Shown here one piece after another: positions 1-12,053 of a stretch of 64,000 bases of DNA (within the stretch, counting starts at the first letter, position 1; every line of letters starts with the position of its first letter). This DNA is from Hyaloperonospora brassicae (Eukaryota > Oomycota > Peronosporomycetes > Peronosporales > Peronosporaceae). The notes beneath the pieces were generated by a model, which did not search any database, was not told the DNA's origin, and saw nothing but the letters and a program-made list of their open reading frames with translations. The stretch lies in assembly GCA_947650285.1 (NCBI GenBank), contig CANTFL010001452.1, forward strand, positions 234,098 to 298,097, in the 5' to 3' direction. Position numbers and translations under genes: made by a program.

Positions 1-2837
1 CGGTCATCACCTCCGCTGCCTTCACACAGTATAGCCACGCGTCCACACGAGCTGAAGCTGAAGTGCTTGAACAGAGGCCGTTCTCCAGTAGCGTGAAAAG
101 CCACGTGTGAACTTTGCGTCTGACTAAACGCATTCAGTAAGCAGCCGACATCAACCCGATGAACAGACTTCACTTCAAGCAAATCGTCGAGATCCGCAAA
201 CGTCCACAGCCTTAATTGCGCATCTGCGTCAAAACTAGCAAAAGCGATCTCAAATGTATTGACCAGCGGAACACAGGCGATACCCAGCACCCTTGCTCCA
301 GGCAAGACAACCGTTGTTTTACGAAACAACTTTACGGAAGAAGCATGCGCGTCCGTGGTTGTCGCCTCGAACGAAAAAACCCAGACAGTTATCGTCTTTC
401 CATCTTTGTGCATTCCAATCACCATACTAAAATCCGTTGTGACATTACTTGTCCCTACCATTGCTGGCATCGTGGAGTGCATGGAAGTACCTGACCACTC
501 AGCCTTGACCGAGTCGGGAATCGGTACACATATCAGTTCATCCAGCAGTTCACATTTGCTACTTTCGTCTACATAGCGTACTGTCAGTGCATCACGCCCC
601 GCGACAGGTAGTATAGCTTGTCTGCGAGGTACGGACTGCTCAGGTAACGAGTCTTTCATAACATTCGAAACCGGATGCATGCCGGTAGGTGCCACCTTCG
701 CGACGTGTAAACGACCACCTGCGAACAAGTATAGCACGCCTTGCTTTTCATACGATGCTGTATGTGTTACAGGGTCAGCAATCTCGTTTCCGACTTCCTC
801 GTGACATGCGACTTCGAGCTTGCACAACGACCTACTTGTTCGAAAGGTGTGCAAGCGCCCGCCAATATTTGTGGTAGCAATCCTCATATCTCGCCCGACC
901 AAGTCAGTGTGCGGAACCGAATGACGTCTTGTCGTTGGGTTTACAACCGAAAGAAATGCGTCCTGAACGTTTGCTCTCTCCATGGCACTCATCATGCTAT
1001 TGCACATGACTGAGACTTCGCAGCGTTGGACGCTATAGGATGCAGACTTCGTGCAGGTTCCTGCAGGGAAGCTACTAGGTCCAAGCATCAATCGTGCGCA
1101 ATACAAGCGACTGTCAGCTGTTTTCTGCTGGAGCAGTAGCTCAACGAAAAACGCTGTCGAGTCGCTTTTGTGGCCTGTCACACCATACATAGTATCAGCT
1201 GCGGACAAAGAAAGGAACATCGAGGCTTCAATGCCCACCTTGGTAATCCGACGAGCTGACGCGATAGACGTGTCCGTCGACGAGTTGCTCTCGTAGGCCA
1301 TCGTAACTTAGAAGAAGGGATACTGTAGGAGAAACGCCCTGCGCATCAAAACACCGTTCTAGTCAATATCCAATTGCTGCTTGATGAGAACTGCACGCAC
1401 CGTAAACGGAACTGACATCTCACGGAATATGCAAAAGACACCACTGCTGAGAACGGCATACAGCAAACGAACAGAAAAGGCTTGTTCGAGTGCTACGTTC
1501 CCGCAGATAGGTGCTTCTCCCACATGAGTGTCTGCTGTGGCACCTCTGCGATCGGCAAAGAGCTTGCTATTGGTTTGGTCGATGCTACTCTTGCGCTGAC
1601 CACCAGATTCAGCTTGGCGCGCTTCATTCAGCGATCCGTAGCCATAGTGAAAAAGACAGAGAGCATCCAAAACGGCACTTTCGCTCAACAATGCCTCTTT
1701 TATCGAAGACACAGGCTTTGACGCTTCTCGAGCCCAACTATGATCGACCAGACCAAGCATTTGGATGCGGCTATCGGATCTTACGCCATCTATATCGAAA
1801 GGTGAGCAGCAAAAGTCTACGGCAGCAAATCGCTTCCACAACACGAACGATCGCAAAGGAGTGGATATCTCTCTCCAGATCGACACGTTTCCAGCTCGAT
1901 CAAGAGTAAATAGCATCTGAGAAGCGCCCGCAGTGGTTTCTACATTCGATCGCGTCTCATAAACGTTCGCATCTTTCGACCACGTCAGACACACCAGAGC
2001 ACGCGTGTGTGCTAGAAACAGTGACATCGGCGTGCTTGCGTGTGCTGACAATTTATTCAAATTCCACACCTTGACGATCCGATCATGATCGCCTGCCGTT
2101 GCCACATACCGACCACTTGGCGCCACATCAAAGTGACAAGCCGGCACGACTGGCACTTTTCCATTACCTGACAACGTCACTGTGCGTTGCAGATAAACCT
2201 GCACCGAGTCATCCACTAGCTTCCATATCGACAACTTCTCTCCGTATCCAAACAGAAACAAATCGTCTCCATTCTCCACCCACTCCAAATGACTTAGCAA
2301 GTGGTCGTCGCACTGCCAACGCATAGACTCTGCCCACCGAGGCAAGTGAAGATGCAAATGCGTCCTCGCGTGATCGTCCACAGGTCCCTTGATAACACCT
2401 CGTCTAGCCGCTGGTGACGCTCTTGCACCTTTGTCGTCCATATTTGGAGCTCTCGAGCTCTTTGCAACAGCTGCTGTCCGGCTGGACGTGGCACTCGCCG
2501 GCCTCAGGAGCACAGCATGGCCTTGTTCGGTACACAGAGCAAAAGCGCCGCGCGCTGTTCTTGTGCTGGGATTAAACCTCACGCATTGAATCGGTCCATG
2601 GGCGTTCCACACCTGCCACAGCTCGTACGTCGACGCGCGTCGCTTTTGGTCGTGCGCTACAGAATTTGATGGGGTCGTTGCGGACGGACTTTCCACTAGA
2701 AACACGAGCAAAGACGCAGTGGCGTACAGCAGATAGCGAATGGACTCGATCTCGGCCTGGCACACGAGTCGGTGTGTTTGCGGCCCAGGCGGCGGCGCAC
2801 AGACAGCGACGATCGCGTCCTCTACGTGGAAAACCAT
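1..2837 (-). CDS. DmX/Rabconnectin-3/Rav1-like WD40 protein, 5' part (runs off the left edge)
   Basis: Rav1/DmX proteins are the large WD40 subunit of the RAVE complex, which promotes assembly of the vacuolar/endosomal V-ATPase. Two exons are visible: 2837-1424 and 1306-1. They are joined by a 117-nt intron (donor GTGAGA, acceptor TTCTAAG) that keeps the frame (phase 1). Exon 2 stays open to the window edge, so the C-terminal half is missing. The protein begins MVFHVEDAIV and has WD-type blades, for example a GRYVATAGDHDRIVKVW stretch and a later LFTLDRAGNVSIW stretch, in the order seen at the N-terminus of DmX-like proteins. An in-frame ATG at 2960 would add 41 basic, low-quality residues; I prefer 2837. 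The start lies 245 bp from the divergent SGF29 gene. Family assignment rests on the pattern of WD blades recalled for Rabconnectin-3; a different large WD40 protein is possible. Confidence 0.72.
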
Positions 2838-3082
2838 TGCGCGCGGACTTCCGTGCACGAAAAACGCTATCGATCGATCGATGCTTCGTCCGTGTTGTCT
2901 TTTATAAAAAACAAACAAAAAAGCAGATTGTTTTTCACGTCTTGTGATGCGTGGCAACATCGTTTCTATTGCTCTTCGCTCGTTTCTAAGCGTGAGGAGA
3001 TCATCACGTGCAGAGGACGAACGACAGTGGATGTCGATCGGTCATATCACCGAACGATAGATACACTCGCGACTGGTTCTTT

Positions 3083-4063
3083 ATGGCCAAACACAGCGCC
3101 AAGCGCGTGCCCGCGTCGCAAGACGCCTTGGACGACTTTGTGACGACGCAGCTGCTGGACAATGGCATGGACGTCATTGCAGCAAAGATCAACGTGCTGC
3201 GCGAGAAGCTGCTGCGATGTGGGGATCGAGAGAGCGACGCTCAGACGCACAAGAACAAGTGGGCGCGACAGCTCCAGCATTGGCTCGCTCTCGCCTGTCG
3301 GCTGCTGGCGAAGCAGCGGCGCCAACTGAACCACTGCATCGAGCGGGTCGAGAGGGATTACAGTCGCGGCGTCATTGGACTTGGAACAGCCACGCACAAG
3401 GACGCGGACGAGGAGACAGACGGCAATCTCTACAGTCGAACGTACGCTCGACCGAGGACCGGTAGCTCCTCAATAGCTGCAGCACCAGACAGCGATGGCT
3501 ACGTGGGCATCGTAGGGCCGCGGAAAGACGACGTCCTTGCTGTCGGCTGCCACGTTGCAGCGAAAGTGGCCCGCAGCCATGAGCTGTGGATCATGGCGCG
3601 CGTTGTGAAGTTCAGCGCCGAGTCGAACACGTACGAAGTCGAAGACGTTGACTCGGGCGACGACGACGATGACTTCGATGCGTCAAGGAGACGCTACATG
3701 GTCTCGTGGCAGCAGGTGGTCGAGCTGCCAGGCGACTCGCTTCCGGATGGAGCGTGGATCCAATACGCTGTGAACGAGCGCGTGATGGCCATGTACCCCG
3801 ACACGACCAGTTTTTTCCGCAGCACCGTCCGCGTGCCGAATCCGAAGGTCAGCTGCGTGTGCATTGATTGAGCAAAGCAAAAGGGTGAGTGGACCGTACA
3901 GTACTGCAGGTAGCTAACGTGTCGATGTGCTGCTTGGTGCTCGCAGGGTGCGCCGTACGTGATCCTCAAATTCGACGAAGACGAGGACGAGCACGGCTTT
4001 ATTCCAGACCGGAAAGTGCCCTTCCGCTTCGTGGCTCCCCTCAAACCGTGGCACCATAAGTGA
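3083..4063 (+). CDS. SGF29: SAGA-associated factor 29, tandem Tudor reader
   Basis: SGF29 recruits the SAGA/ATAC histone acetyltransferase to H3K4me2/3 through a C-terminal double Tudor domain. There are two exons, 3083-3847 and 3947-4063, joined in phase 0 across a 99-nt intron (GTCAGC...CTCGCAG). The product is 293 residues, the same length as I recall for the human protein. Residues 1-95 are predicted to be helical, like the Ada3/SAGA-binding coiled coil. The Tudor pair runs from about 150 to the end. The MYPDTTSFF motif places Tyr238 and Phe245, and exon 2 places Phe264, where the human aromatic cage (Tyr238, Tyr245, Phe264) is known. The ATG at 3083 is preferred over an upstream GTG-led extension. 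The gene is divergent from the WD40 gene. Confidence 0.88.
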
Positions 4064-4568
4064 CGGGCGTCGTGATGTCGCCATTCGACGCGAGAGGGTC
4101 GCGGCGCATCGGATCCTGACGGTCGACCCGTACCACGCGCTACGACGTACGACGTTCTGCTCTTGGCCTGACAGCCATGAGCTCGTCATCATACACCACG
4201 ACACAGCAAAAGGTGCTGCATGTGCATCGGCAGTGCCGCGTGTAGACAACCTGCGCCTCGCGCTGTAATAGAGTTGCGGACGGCAGACGCTGCGGACGAT
4301 CGGTAGGGTCCTGGAACGACAGAGGCAGTCAGTCGCCCACTCTGTATTTGTACACAAGAACATGGACGTCAATCTGTTTTGTTACATTGGCTTAACTTCT
4401 GCCTACGAGTGGGTTGAGAGATTATCCGGAAAAAAAGTCACGCAGCGATCGATTGGGACGCCGCAGCGGCTGTCACTCGATCCAGACACACTGCATCGAG
4501 CCACAACGACATGTGTGTGTGTGAGTGTGAGAGAGTCACTCGGGATCGCGTGAGTGTCGCTCGTGCAT
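4064..4568. other. Intergenic, convergent SGF29 / H2A.X-1
   Basis: This is the space between two convergent 3' ends. A short TGTGTGTGTGAGTGTGAGAG-like run lies near 4511-4540. No ORF with coding character was found on either strand. Confidence 0.6.
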
Positions 4569-4988
4569 CTAGTAGTCCTGCGACGCCGACGACTTGCCCT
4601 TCTTCACGGACGACGCCGACTTCTTCGGCAGCAGCACCGAGTGGATGTTGGGCATCACACCGCCCGACGCAATCGTCACGTCGCCCAGCAACTTGTTCAG
4701 CTCTTCGTCGTTGCGGACGGCCATCTGAATGTGGCGAGGAATGATGCGCGTCTTCTTGTGGTCGCGGGCGGCGTTGCCGGCGAGCTCGAGGATCTCAGCG
4801 CACAAGTACTCGAGCACGGCGGCCATGTACACGGGGGCGCCACCGCCCGTACGTTGAGCGTAGCGGCCCTTCTTCAGATACCGAGCGACACGACCCACGG
4901 GGAACTGCAGACCGGCCTTCGACGAGCGCGTGCTGCCTTTCCCCTTCTTGCCCCGACCTCCCGTAGCGGCTTTTCCTTTTCCAGACAT
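4569..4988 (-). CDS. H2AX: Histone H2A (H2A.X type), copy 1
   Basis: Core histone H2A, which packages DNA as an H2A-H2B dimer in the nucleosome. It is a single-exon ORF of 139 residues. It carries a basic N-terminal tail ([15 protein letters not shown]), the [13 protein letters not shown] helix start, the [16 protein letters not shown] segment and an acidic patch (NDEELNKLL). The C-terminus ends SASQDY. The SQ-acidic-aromatic ending is the H2A.X motif phosphorylated by ATM/ATR-type kinases after DNA breaks. It differs from copy 2 at only a few tail and L1 positions (for example YLKK versus YLRK, TGGG versus TGSG). It is head-to-head with copy 2 over 498 bp. Confidence 0.97.
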   Translation of the reverse strand: MSGKGKAATGGRGKKGKGSTRSSKAGLQFPVGRVARYLKKGRYAQRTGGGAPVYMAAVLEYLCAEILELAGNAARDHKKTRIIPRHIQMAVRNDEELNKLLGDVTIASGGVMPNIHSVLLPKKSASSVKKGKSSASQDY

Positions 4989-5486
4989 TGTCGTGTGTGT
5001 CGCGTGGACTGTATGAAGCGGTCGTGACCGAGTGCGAGTGGATTGGAATGTGGCCAGCCGTCCTGCCGCGTCGAGCGCGCGGGGTCAGTGACGCAGAGAC
5101 GCGCGCGCAACGCGCTTGGCCGACATGTCCAGCAGCATCGCCGACTCGGTGGGCACTTGGGTCCGGTATCCCGTGCGCGATCGCAGGAGCGAGGTCGTAG
5201 GCGAAATTTGGCGTATCGAACCATTGGCTAATATACATTTGAATGAACGTGATTGATGGATCGTGTTGCAGCGACGCTCGGATTGGCGGAACGGCAGCGC
5301 GCGAAAAGCGGAAACCCAGCGGCTTTGGGGCGGCCGACGACGACGTACAGTCGACCAGTCAGAAGCGGGTCCAGCGCGCCAAGAGCTCGCCGAGTGCCCG
5401 TGGCGAAGTCAGGTCATTCTCCAATTCACTTCAAGTCGACTACACGCGACCGCCACAACTCGACCACTCCATTACCTCCAGTGACT
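4989..5486. promoter_or_regulatory. Shared bidirectional promoter of the H2A.X pair
   Basis: This 498-bp spacer separates two divergent histone starts. It holds several ATTGG/CCAAT-type boxes (near 5040, 5221 and 5281) and a GCGCGAAA motif at 5299-5306. The latter matches the E2F consensus TTTSGCGC on the reverse strand. Such elements fit S-phase co-expression. Binding is inferred from motif form only. Confidence 0.6.
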
Positions 5487-5909
5487 ATGTCTGGAAAAGG
5501 AAAAGCCGCTACGGGAGGCCGTGGCAAGAAGGCTGGCAAGAGCAGCACGCGCTCCGCCAAGGCCGGTCTGCAGTTCCCCGTGGGTCGTGTCGCTCGGTAC
5601 CTCCGTAAGGGCCGCTACGCCCAGCGCACGGGCAGCGGCGCCCCCGTGTACATGGCTGCCGTGCTCGAGTACTTGTGCGCTGAGATCCTCGAGCTCGCCG
5701 GCAACGCCGCCCGCGACCACAAGAAGACGCGCATCATTCCTCGCCACATCCAGATGGCCGTCCGCAACGACGAAGAGCTGAACAAGCTGCTGGGCGACGT
5801 GACGATTGCGTCGGGCGGTGTGATGCCCAACATCCACTCGGTGCTGCTGCCGAAGAAGTCGGCGTCGTCCGTGAAGAAGGGCAAGTCGTCGGCGTCGCAG
5901 GACTACTAG
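5487..5909 (+). CDS. H2AX: Histone H2A (H2A.X type), copy 2
   Basis: Second histone H2A, 140 residues, single exon, nearly identical to copy 1 and transcribed away from it. The histone fold is complete and the C-terminus again ends SASQDY, the H2A.X damage-phosphorylation motif. An in-frame ATG at 5253 would add 78 residues unlike any histone tail. The start at 5487 matches the MSGKGK N-terminus of copy 1 and of H2A in general. The presence of the motif in both copies suggests that the main replication-type H2A of this organism is itself an H2A.X. Confidence 0.97.
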   Translation: MSGKGKAATGGRGKKAGKSSTRSAKAGLQFPVGRVARYLRKGRYAQRTGSGAPVYMAAVLEYLCAEILELAGNAARDHKKTRIIPRHIQMAVRNDEELNKLLGDVTIASGGVMPNIHSVLLPKKSASSVKKGKSSASQDY

Positions 5910-6538
5910 GCGATGGATTATTGCGCTCAGTGTGTGCAGTGCTGGCAACGGTGTCTGTGAGCGCGACTCTAGCCGCGGTACCAGTGCGTGTCTAGTCATT
6001 GCTACGTGAGTAGTGCTTGGTGTCACCACCTCCCTGATGTTTTTCAACATCACCCATTTGGCGAGAAACTATGTGCAAGTAGTAGTAGTAGTGGTAGACA
6101 GAAGAGGATACGAGTCGGAAGATCCGAGTGTAGCACCGAAGGATCGACGAAAAGACTGCCAAGCGGCGCCGCGCTATCGGCTAACGCTCCTCTGTGTACA
6201 GTTGGTAGAGTCAAACGGTAAAGAAAGGTCCGGATGCTCTCTGACAGGTTGACCGTATGCGGTATGTGTGTATGCGTGTGTGTATCTGTCGACTATGTGG
6301 CCAGCCAAACTCAAACCATCAACTCTAGACTCAGACCTCAAGCAGTGATCGATCATTGTACTTTTTTGATCTCCTCGGTGATGGCTGGACGTCCAGTTTT
6401 GCGACATGTTTGCTCTAAACGAATCTCTTCGGCCTTTCACGAAGACTTCAACAACTCGACTGAGTACCAGTGATACTTCTTCCCGAGGTTGCCACTCACT
6501 ACGTAGGTAGCATAAGGGCCTCTGCTTACCGTCGCTTA
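5910..6538. other. Intergenic, convergent H2A.X-2 / B-box gene
   Basis: Contains a small GTA repeat (near 6080-6092) and a TGTGTATGCGTGTGTGT run (6262-6285). No gene was seen. Confidence 0.55.
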
Positions 6539-9262
6539 TCAGCGCGTGCCGTGAGACGACCCTCTTCCTGCGGTCGCCCACTCAGCACGCACAATGGTCC
6601 GAAGGGTTTCGCTGAACTGGAACATGAAGTTGAACTGCTTGTCGCGCTCTTCGCTCGACGCGCGGATCTTCTGCTCACAGTCGGCTAGAAGAGCGCCTAA
6701 GCCCGTCACGGTCTGCATCAGCATGGGGTCTCCACTCGAAACAGCCTCCTCCACGCCTTTGCGGAGCTCTTGCGCTTGGACCTCGAGCTCGCGTATGTTG
6801 GCTCCCAGCTCGGCGCACTTGTTGTGTGACGCCTTCAGCGCCTCCGGCACGTCGCTCCACATGTTGCTGTGCTCGTTCTGCTCGGCAAAAGCACGCACCG
6901 AGTCGGAGAAGATGCACACACGAACCACCGACTCGAATCGCTTCTTCATGGCTGCGTCCCGCCGCGCGCAAAGAGTGTTGATCTGCTGCTTCAGCTGCTC
7001 CGGGACTGTAATGTTGTTCGACATGTGCACAAACGCGTGTCCTTCTTCTGCTCGCGCCGCAATCTCCGAGTCCAGTTGCATGACCAACACATTCACGCTG
7101 TTGTAATCGCTGACCCAGATCGCACGCAGCTCATCATCCTCGCCAAACTTGCTCGGACCGAAGCCTCCCATTGCTCCTGACGCAGCTCGATGTGGCACGA
7201 TTGCGTCTGGATAACCTGTCTGCTGCTGACGCTGGACACTAGGGCTCCTCACAACGAGATGGCGATTGCCGCCGTGGTCTTGCGGAATCGTCTCAAACGC
7301 GGGCACGGGGCTCTGGCGCACCCCGTTGTCGTATCCCACAGATGGAATCGCACTCGCTGCGGGGCCACCGATGTTCGAACGGAACGGGTAGCTCCGAGGC
7401 GACGGAGTAGCTGGACCCAAGCGTGGGGCAGGAGGAACAACATTTGCTGGAGATGACACGCGGGTAAATCGAGGTGTCGAAGGCTTCGGTGCAGGAACGA
7501 TTGACGGAGCCATCGATGCACCTGGCATCGGTGCAGACACGCTCGACGAAACCATGAAGGTGAATCCTGGCCGACCAACTGGTTGGCCAAGTTGCACATG
7601 CTGAGCTCGGCTGACACATGGATTGCTTTCGTGCGTCAGTGAGCAAGCCTCACCCGGCCGACGAGCACTCTGGTCATTTCGCAATCGTTCTTCCAGTAGC
7701 TGCTGTCGTCGCTGTTCATGAAGATATTCCTGATGCCGTATTGCACCATGACTGCGTTCTCCTTGCTGTCGCAGTGTGTCATGCTTGTGCAATTCCTGCC
7801 ACCGATGCTCTGCCTGCCGCCGGCTGTTCTGCTCGTCTCGCCAGCATTGCTCGTGTCTCTGCCTTTCTTGTTGCCGTCGCTGCTCGTCCAGCTGCTGCGT
7901 TACAGCCTGTCGTCTTTGCTGATCCATCTGCAGCTGTTGCGTCTTCCAGCGCTCGGAACGCTCACCGTTCGAACGCTGTTGTTCGTTCTGCGGCAATTCC
8001 GACTGCTTTGGCTCTCGATGCTGTGCTCGTTGGTGTTGTTGTGGTGCACGACCAGACACTTGCGGTTCTCCTTCCTTTTGGCCATGCCGCTGTCGTTTCT
8101 GTATCTCGTTTTGAGTCAGCGGTTGATCCATACCCATCTTTGCTGCTGGCCGAGCTTGTTGCACGTCAGATTGTGCTGCTGTCGCTTGCTGACCACGCGT
8201 TACCTGCACACAATCATTCGCAAGCATACTGCCATTCACTGTTGGCGTTGGCGCTGGAGCTGGTATCGATCTTGATGCTGCTGCTACTGCTCGTTCACCT
8301 AAGGTCCCGGCACAAGCTGGCGTGTCAGGCTTGTCACGCATATCGTCTGATGCTGCAAGTTGGCGCTTTCGAGACTGCGTCTGTGTTGAGTCGGATGTCG
8401 AGCTCGGCAACGTCTGCCCACCTGCCGCTGCAGGCAGCGCTGCTACTACTGGAGTTGCCAATGGAGCTGCAGAATTGACCTTCGCCACAGCTCGAGCTCC
8501 AGATGAGTCGTCTACAGGACACTGCAGCGGCTTCGACACCGTCGCGGTAGTTACTGCAGGGTCTGCTGCGCCATTGCCAGACAGAGGTTGCTGCCCGCTC
8601 GTTTGCGCTGGCACACTAGCAGCCGCCTTTTGTGCTCGCATCTTGTCATGAAGCCGTAGACGGAATGTAGCTTCCATCATTGCCGTAAACTTGTCGGACC
8701 ACGCAGCGTCGACGAAATGCTTCCCGCTGGCGCCGTCAATAGGAAAGCAGTGGTGCGGTGTGGTGCTTCCTAGCATTAGCACGTGCGGCTTCTTGTGGCA
8801 CGTAGCACAGAAATAAGCGTCACACTCGACACACCACATGACCGGATCCTTCTTCTGACTGCAGCGCGTGCATTTACCTACAACAACAGCAACAACAACA
8901 ACATCAACAACAACAGCAACAACAACAATAAGCACTCTCGTCACGACAGACATCCACCGGCTCGACAAAAATATCAATAGAAAACGACGTACGCAGCGTC
9001 TGGTGCGTATAGTGGCAGCCATCACACGTGTCGTGGCCCGTCTTGAGTCTCGCCTGGCACTTGATGCACTGGTCCGAGCTAATACCGTACACTGCACGCG
9101 CGAGAGCTCCAGTCAATCAACAGCCACGCGCCCCGTATCGCATCAGCAGTACGTACGGTAGAGTCGACGCCCATTGTCGCGTCCGCACTTGGCCACTGCG
9201 TCCGTCAAGAGACTGCTCCAGGACTCCGGACTGTCTGCCTCCGGCTCCACCACCGCTGTCAT
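6539..9262 (-). CDS. B-box zinc-finger, Gln-rich, coiled-coil protein
   Basis: Three exons: 9262-9157, 9091-8993 and 8877-6539. The two introns are GTACGT...GTGCAG and GTACGTCG...TTGTAG; both junctions keep the frame, giving 847 residues. Exon 2 and the start of exon 3 carry a Cys/His cluster. It is first C-x2-C-x10-C-x2-C, then C-x2-C-x9-C-x2-C-x4-C-x2-C followed by His residues, which is B-box-like. A long Ala/Gln/Arg-rich low-complexity middle follows. The last about 200 residues form a predicted coiled coil. B-box modules mediate protein contacts in regulators and ubiquitin ligases, but no RING was found, so the role is open. A longer reading frame runs through intron 2, where GTT repeats would encode a poly-Val stretch; splicing out is far more plausible. 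It is divergent from RMC1 with 101 bp between starts. Confidence 0.75.
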
Positions 9263-9363
9263 TCGCGCGGAAACGTCACTGATTCGAGTCACACTTGGCG
9301 GAGCTGAGACTGGAATCAGATCTGAGTTGACCAGCCGCTCAGGTGCATCTTCCAGGTCAAAAA
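9263..9363. promoter_or_regulatory. Compact bidirectional promoter, B-box gene / RMC1
   Basis: Only 101 bp separate the two inferred start codons, so the promoters and 5' leaders must overlap. No specific element is assigned. Confidence 0.5.
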
Positions 9364-12053
9364 ATGAGCGACGACGGCCACTTGTACCTGTGCGGAGGCG
9401 TCGACTACGCTGGCGATAGCCGTCACGCCTGGTTCGACGCCGCGCATCAGTGCATGTTGATGATCTCTGCCTCTTGTGTCTATATGCTGCCGCTAGGTAC
9501 GTCGCTGGACCCCGTGGCCGGCACAACGTCGGCTGCCTGCGCGTCTACGATCATCACGATGCTGTACGACTTTAACGAGCCAGCGACAAGTTGCAGCCGC
9601 CGAGGCGCCGTGCAGCAAACACATTCCCGTACGCCCGTTATGTATCTGCAACTATCGGCTGATAGCCAGTTCCTTGCTGTCCAGCGCAGCGACATCGAAG
9701 TGCAGGTCCTGCATCGAGGTACTCGAACATCCTATTGGCTCCTGTGCAGCTCCCGGGCGGGCAACCGAATCCTACATAAAGGTGTAGTCTGGAGCGCTCG
9801 CTATGCAAAGACTCCAGGCCTTCAGGACCTGTTTCTTGTGACTAGATTTGGACTCGAACACCATCGCGTGAGCTACAAGCGCCACAGCTGTGTCCTGCAC
9901 AAGACCGTGGGGTTCTACACGCATAACTTTTGGTACGCATCTTCACATGGAGTGCTGCTCTTGAGCACAGGATCACGGGCAAATGAGATTGTACCATTCG
10001 TGATGGGCGGGGACAAAGTGGAGAAACTGCCCAAGCTAGTGTTTGCTACGACGGTGAACAAGCAAGATCTACGCTTGGTTGCCTTGTATGGCCGTATGTA
10101 CATGGTGTACAGCGACGCCTGCTCGATGAAGCTGCTCGTATACCTGGTGGGAAGAACCAAGGTATCGTGTGTGCGCTCTATGAACCTCACGGTGCCGCCC
10201 GGGACGGCGCTCGAGTACTCGGTAGTGGACAATGTTCTCGTTTGCCACAGCCTGGACTTCAACGTGAGCTTCTTCTTCGACATAAAGTGCGATACAGACG
10301 ATCCGCTCTCGGTGCCGTTGCCGATATCGTTGAGTCCGCCATGTTCGTCTTCGAACAAGAGCAAAACGACTCCAGCACAAGCGTCCAAGAACACCCTCAA
10401 CGAATTGTATACGAGTGCTTTTCGCGTTGCCAGTAAAAGGGATGGCCATGAACGATGTGTTGAATCGCCGTCAAGCTCTTTGACATCGATTCTTTATGCT
10501 CGCTGCGCACGAAGCGAGACGGGCGTGGATCTGGCCAACTTCGCTGACGATAAACGTAATCTCTCATCATCCCTGTCGTCGCCGTCTTCGTCGCAGTTGG
10601 CAAAGAAAACATCAGCACGACAGCATCAGTGTGCAACAGTTGTGGAGGAGATGCTGGTCACAGACCACGAAGTCGCTGTCCCACGATTTTCTCAATGGCG
10701 CTTTTATCCTCCTGATCTAGTGCAACGATCGCGTTTGACTAACGAGGTTAACCAAATGGAATTCCGGAAGCTGCAGCTAAATTTGGCTGGAATTTGCAGG
10801 ACTTGCGAATATTGTCGTGAGATTCTTCCTTTCTTGTTGCGTCGAGGTGACCGTGATTTGGCAAAGCTGTTGGTATTAAACGTAGTACGAAAGCACATTG
10901 TGGAGCAGCAAGCACATCTTTCTTCGATCGTGCAGTTACTGAGTTCTGTTCAAACGGCGTGTGGATGTGAGGGACGTCATAAGGTATCGTTATTGCTGAG
11001 TTGTGTCTGAGTCCACCAAATCTCACGCGCGCGTGGTTTGTAAAGAGCAAGGTAGGACGCAAAACTGCAAGCAATGCAAGTGTTTTGCACCCGAATGATC
11101 GTGCACACTCGCGTAGCGACGAGTGCTTCTCGTCAAGGATTGCAAAAGAGAGACCAGCTGCTCGCAATGTCAGCGGCTCCCTGATCTGTATTCAACAGAC
11201 AGAGTTTTACCGCCATGTGTGGAAGAGCATACTCGACGACACAAATGTACGCTCTGGCATCCATCATTGGAAATGCAATAACCAGTGCGGTGCTTTCACG
11301 CTTGATTTTACTTCAGGTCGCTACAAAGAGCAACTTGAGTGTCTACATTGTCGAGTACATCAAGAGTTTGCGAAAGAGAGAGGTGCAAGTGAAGAACATT
11401 ACGTAAGTCTCGAAGCGCGTCACGGGTATGTGGTGTGGTCGTGTGCTGATAGTGTTTGTCAGCTATCTTGCGCTGGCAGAGTGCTTCATCGCTACAGGAG
11501 AACCAGCCAAGCTCTACCAGTTCGTGCGCCATCATGTGATAGCTGATTTCGCAGAGCTTGCAGAATTGATGGTTCAGAATGGCGAAGCGTTTCCCGATCT
11601 GTTGCAAGCAGGGACGGATATGTACTTTCGGTTGAATGACAGGGCTGCCTTCTTGCGCACGCTCCTGGACCATGGGCAGGTAATCGGTGCGTGCAATATT
11701 AGCGTTTGCAGTGTGCGTGTGACCCACTTGTTGAATGCGTCTGTTCGGCTAGGCGGAGCAAGCGATCGCAATTGCTTGGCAAAACATTGGCTCCAATTCG
11801 TGCAACGCATCGGCTCTTCCAGGTGTTGCCTTCTTTGACTCGCTAGTTCGACCCGGTGAGTACGCTCGCTGCCATGCGCTATGCTCACGAACATCTGACA
11901 ATGAGCGATTGTACACGTAGTCACTTCATCCAAGCAGCCGCGTTCATCATTGCAGGTGACGCAGATGCTGGGACACCTGCTGCTATTCTTGAAAGTGTGG
12001 GATCCTGCCGCGCTCGAATGTCCAAGCAAGACTTCCCTGTCAAGGCTCGCTAG
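9364..12053 (+). CDS. RMC1: RMC1 (Mic1/C18orf8-like) regulator of Mon1-Ccz1; 3' end uncertain
   Basis: RMC1 is a stable subunit of metazoan Mon1-Ccz1, the guanine-nucleotide exchange factor that activates Rab7 on late endosomes. The N-terminal part is a beta-propeller-like region and the C-terminal part is the Mic1 domain. Exons 9364-10983, 11046-11246, 11317-11402, 11463-11679 and 11847 onward join with matching phases. Exon 3/4 gives a helix-rich block (VYIVEYIKSLRKREV, LYQFVRHHVIAD), and exon 5 gives LAAMRYAHEHL and a HFIQAA motif, all in the Mic1 order. In the annotated frame the protein stops at 12053. After about 11955 the residues that best continue the Mic1 domain (QMLGHLLLFLKVW) lie in a different frame, which runs to a stop at 12145-12147. 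This suggests a 1-nt deletion, an assembly error or an unrecognised splice. Confidence 0.7.

Noticed and set aside
2838..2960. 41-residue N-terminal extension of the DmX-like protein
   Set aside because: Low-complexity basic sequence including a CGAT repeat; the downstream ATG starts the propeller.
5253..5486. 78-residue N-terminal extension of H2A copy 2
   Set aside because: The extension is unlike any histone tail and overlaps the promoter; copy 1 has no such extension.
4554..6053. Long His/Arg-rich ORFs opposite the H2A genes
   Set aside because: Antisense shadows of highly biased histone codons.
7618..8478. 286-residue ORF opposite the B-box gene
   Set aside because: Shadow of the Ala/Gln-rich region in the other strand; no known domain.
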